DNA of 23,412 bases. It comes from JACZWL01 sp046756445 (lineage in GTDB: Bacteria > Pseudomonadota > Gammaproteobacteria > Steroidobacterales > Woeseiaceae). The notes below the pieces were generated by a model. The model worked only from the letters and a program-made list of their open reading frames with translations, was not told where the DNA came from and did no database searches. The stretch lies in the NCBI GenBank assembly GCA_046756445.1, contig JBHHWI010000041.1, forward strand, positions 1-23,412, read 5' to 3'. Of the stretch, positions 22,538 to 23,412 are shown piece by piece. Made by a program: the position numbers and the translations under genes. Within the stretch, counting starts at the first letter, position 1; every line of letters begins with the position of its first letter.

Positions 22538-23412
22538 ATGAGCGATAAACATCAAGCATGGCTTGCTGATCCCGAGAACCGGATCGTCTCCCCGGCTTCG
22601 CACGACTACCCGGACCTATTACGACGAATTCCGAGCCCGCCGGCGCAGCTGTACATAGTGGGCAGTATCGGGGCCCTGCACCTGCCGGCCCTGTCCATCG
22701 TCGGCAGCCGCAATCCGACCCGAGGCGGGACAGAAAATGCCTACCAGTTTGCGAAGCACCTCGGACGCTGCGGCTTCTGCATCGTCAGCGGACTGGCGCA
22801 GGGCATCGACACGGCAGCACATCAGGGTGCGCTCGATGCCGATGCAGTGACCGTCGCATTCCTCGGGCATGGCATTGACCGCGTCTACCCGGCCGCCAAC
22901 CACGATCTCGCCCGCAGAATCTCACGAAGCGGCGCCCTCGTATCGGAATATCCACTCGGAAGCCCGCCTCGCCGGGAACATTTTCCGCAGCGCAACAGAC
23001 TCATAAGCGGCCTGAGCCTCGGCACCCTTGTCGTCGAGGCCGCGAGCCGCAGCGGCTCCCTCATAACCGCCCGGCTCGCCGGGGAGCAGGGCCGTGAAGT
23101 GTTTGCGATCCCCGGTTCAATTCACAACCCGCTATCAAGAGGTTGCCATCAACTCATCAGGCAGGGCGCCAAACTCGTCGAAAGCGCGGACGACATCGTC
23201 AGCGAACTCGGACCGCTCGCCGGGCATCTTATGCAAAGCGATTCTGGCGATGACGACGCGCCATCCTCGGGGGCCGAAACCGATGTCGACTATGCGGCCC
23301 TTATGAAGGCGCTGTCTTACGACCCCGCCAGTGCGGACGAACTCGCAGAGAATTCCGGATTGACGATCGATCAGGTTTCCTCCATGCTTCTGATCCTGGA
23401 GCTCGAGGAAAA
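22538..23412 (+). CDS. dprA: DNA-processing protein DprA lacking SAM-like domain (3' end cut by window edge)
   Basis: Single-strand DNA-binding protein that loads RecA during natural transformation and recombination; 291 residues visible, open to the window end. The extended Rossmann fold has SRNP (57-60), SGLAQGID (84-91), FPQRNRLISGLS (149-160), SGSLITA (172-178) and PGSIHNPLSRGCHQLIRQGA (192-211). The C-terminal winged-helix (DML1-like) region begins near 250. The usual N-terminal SAM-like domain of roughly 60-100 residues is absent: residues 1-18 (AWLADPENRIVS) look like only its last part, and TAG immediately before the ATG closes the frame. AGGGGG four bases upstream supports this start. 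A SAM-less DprA exists in Helicobacter, so it may work. No promoter is visible between the terminator and the gene. Confidence 0.92.
   Translation, partial: MSDKHQAWLADPENRIVSPASHDYPDLLRRIPSPPAQLYIVGSIGALHLPALSIVGSRNPTRGGTENAYQFAKHLGRCGFCIVSGLAQGIDTAAHQGALDADAVTVAFLGHGIDRVYPAANHDLARRISRSGALVSEYPLGSPPRREHFPQRNRLISGLSLGTLVVEAASRSGSLITARLAGEQGREVFAIPGSIHNPLSRGCHQLIRQGAKLVESADDIVSELGPLAGHLMQSDSGDDDAPSSGAETDVDYAALMKALSYDPASADELAENSGLTIDQVSSMLLILELEE

Overview
The window looks like chromosomal DNA of a GC-rich gammaproteobacterium. The best evidence is gene order: dprA and a LysM lipoprotein gene lie divergent from a def-fmt-rsmB-DUF4390-ntrY-ntrX run, which is a familiar gammaproteobacterial housekeeping neighbourhood. 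priA-argS-SPOR is also typical. The species cannot be named from sequence alone; a deep, uncultured-type lineage of the Chromatiales/Woeseia/Xanthomonadales sort is a guess. I found no tRNA, rRNA, CRISPR array, transposase or prophage gene.

Layout from left to right. (1) 1-2397, minus strand: a tight three-gene unit of HNH endonuclease, 5'-3' flap-type exonuclease and fructosamine kinase (cut by the window edge). (2) 2595-5394, plus strand: the three-subunit proton-translocating transhydrogenase operon pntAA-pntAB-pntB, with both junctions overlapping as ATGA. (3) 5406-5489: a REP-like element made of two direct copies and one inverted copy, also forming a 25-bp perfect hairpin between convergent genes. 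(4) 5491-7293, minus strand: an ECF sigma factor operon (possible 19-residue leader, sigma factor, DUF3619-like membrane protein, small acidic exported protein, DUF3106 periplasmic repeat protein). (5) 7437-13153, plus strand: priA, argS, a SPOR-domain division protein and a CapA-family lipoprotein. (6) 13154-13977: a small less GC-rich patch with an unrecognised 91-residue gene, a decayed REP-like copy and a cupin. (7) 13978-20983, minus strand: def, fmt, rsmB, DUF4390, ntrY, ntrX, mostly overlapping. (8) 21190-23412, plus strand: the LysM lipoprotein gene, a strong terminator, a 27-bp palindrome, and dprA (cut by the right edge).

How the genes fit together: def, fmt and rsmB handle formyl-methionine translation and 16S rRNA methylation, and the same run continues into the NtrY/NtrX two-component system. 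PntAA/AB/B links the proton gradient to NADPH. PriA restarts replication forks and ArgS charges tRNA-Arg. The sigma operon reads as an envelope-stress type circuit (sigma, membrane anti-sigma candidate, LTxxQ-rich periplasmic protein), which is inference.

The most interesting signals are an NtrX whose AAA+ domain has lost the GAFTGA loop and the Walker A lysine; a DprA without its N-terminal SAM-like domain that starts directly after a REP-like palindrome; an HNH/exonuclease gene pair with complete active sites; a DUF3106 protein built from seven repeats at a nearly strict 18-residue period; and at least three scattered copies of a GGGGTCAGA-type repeat with no transposase in the window.
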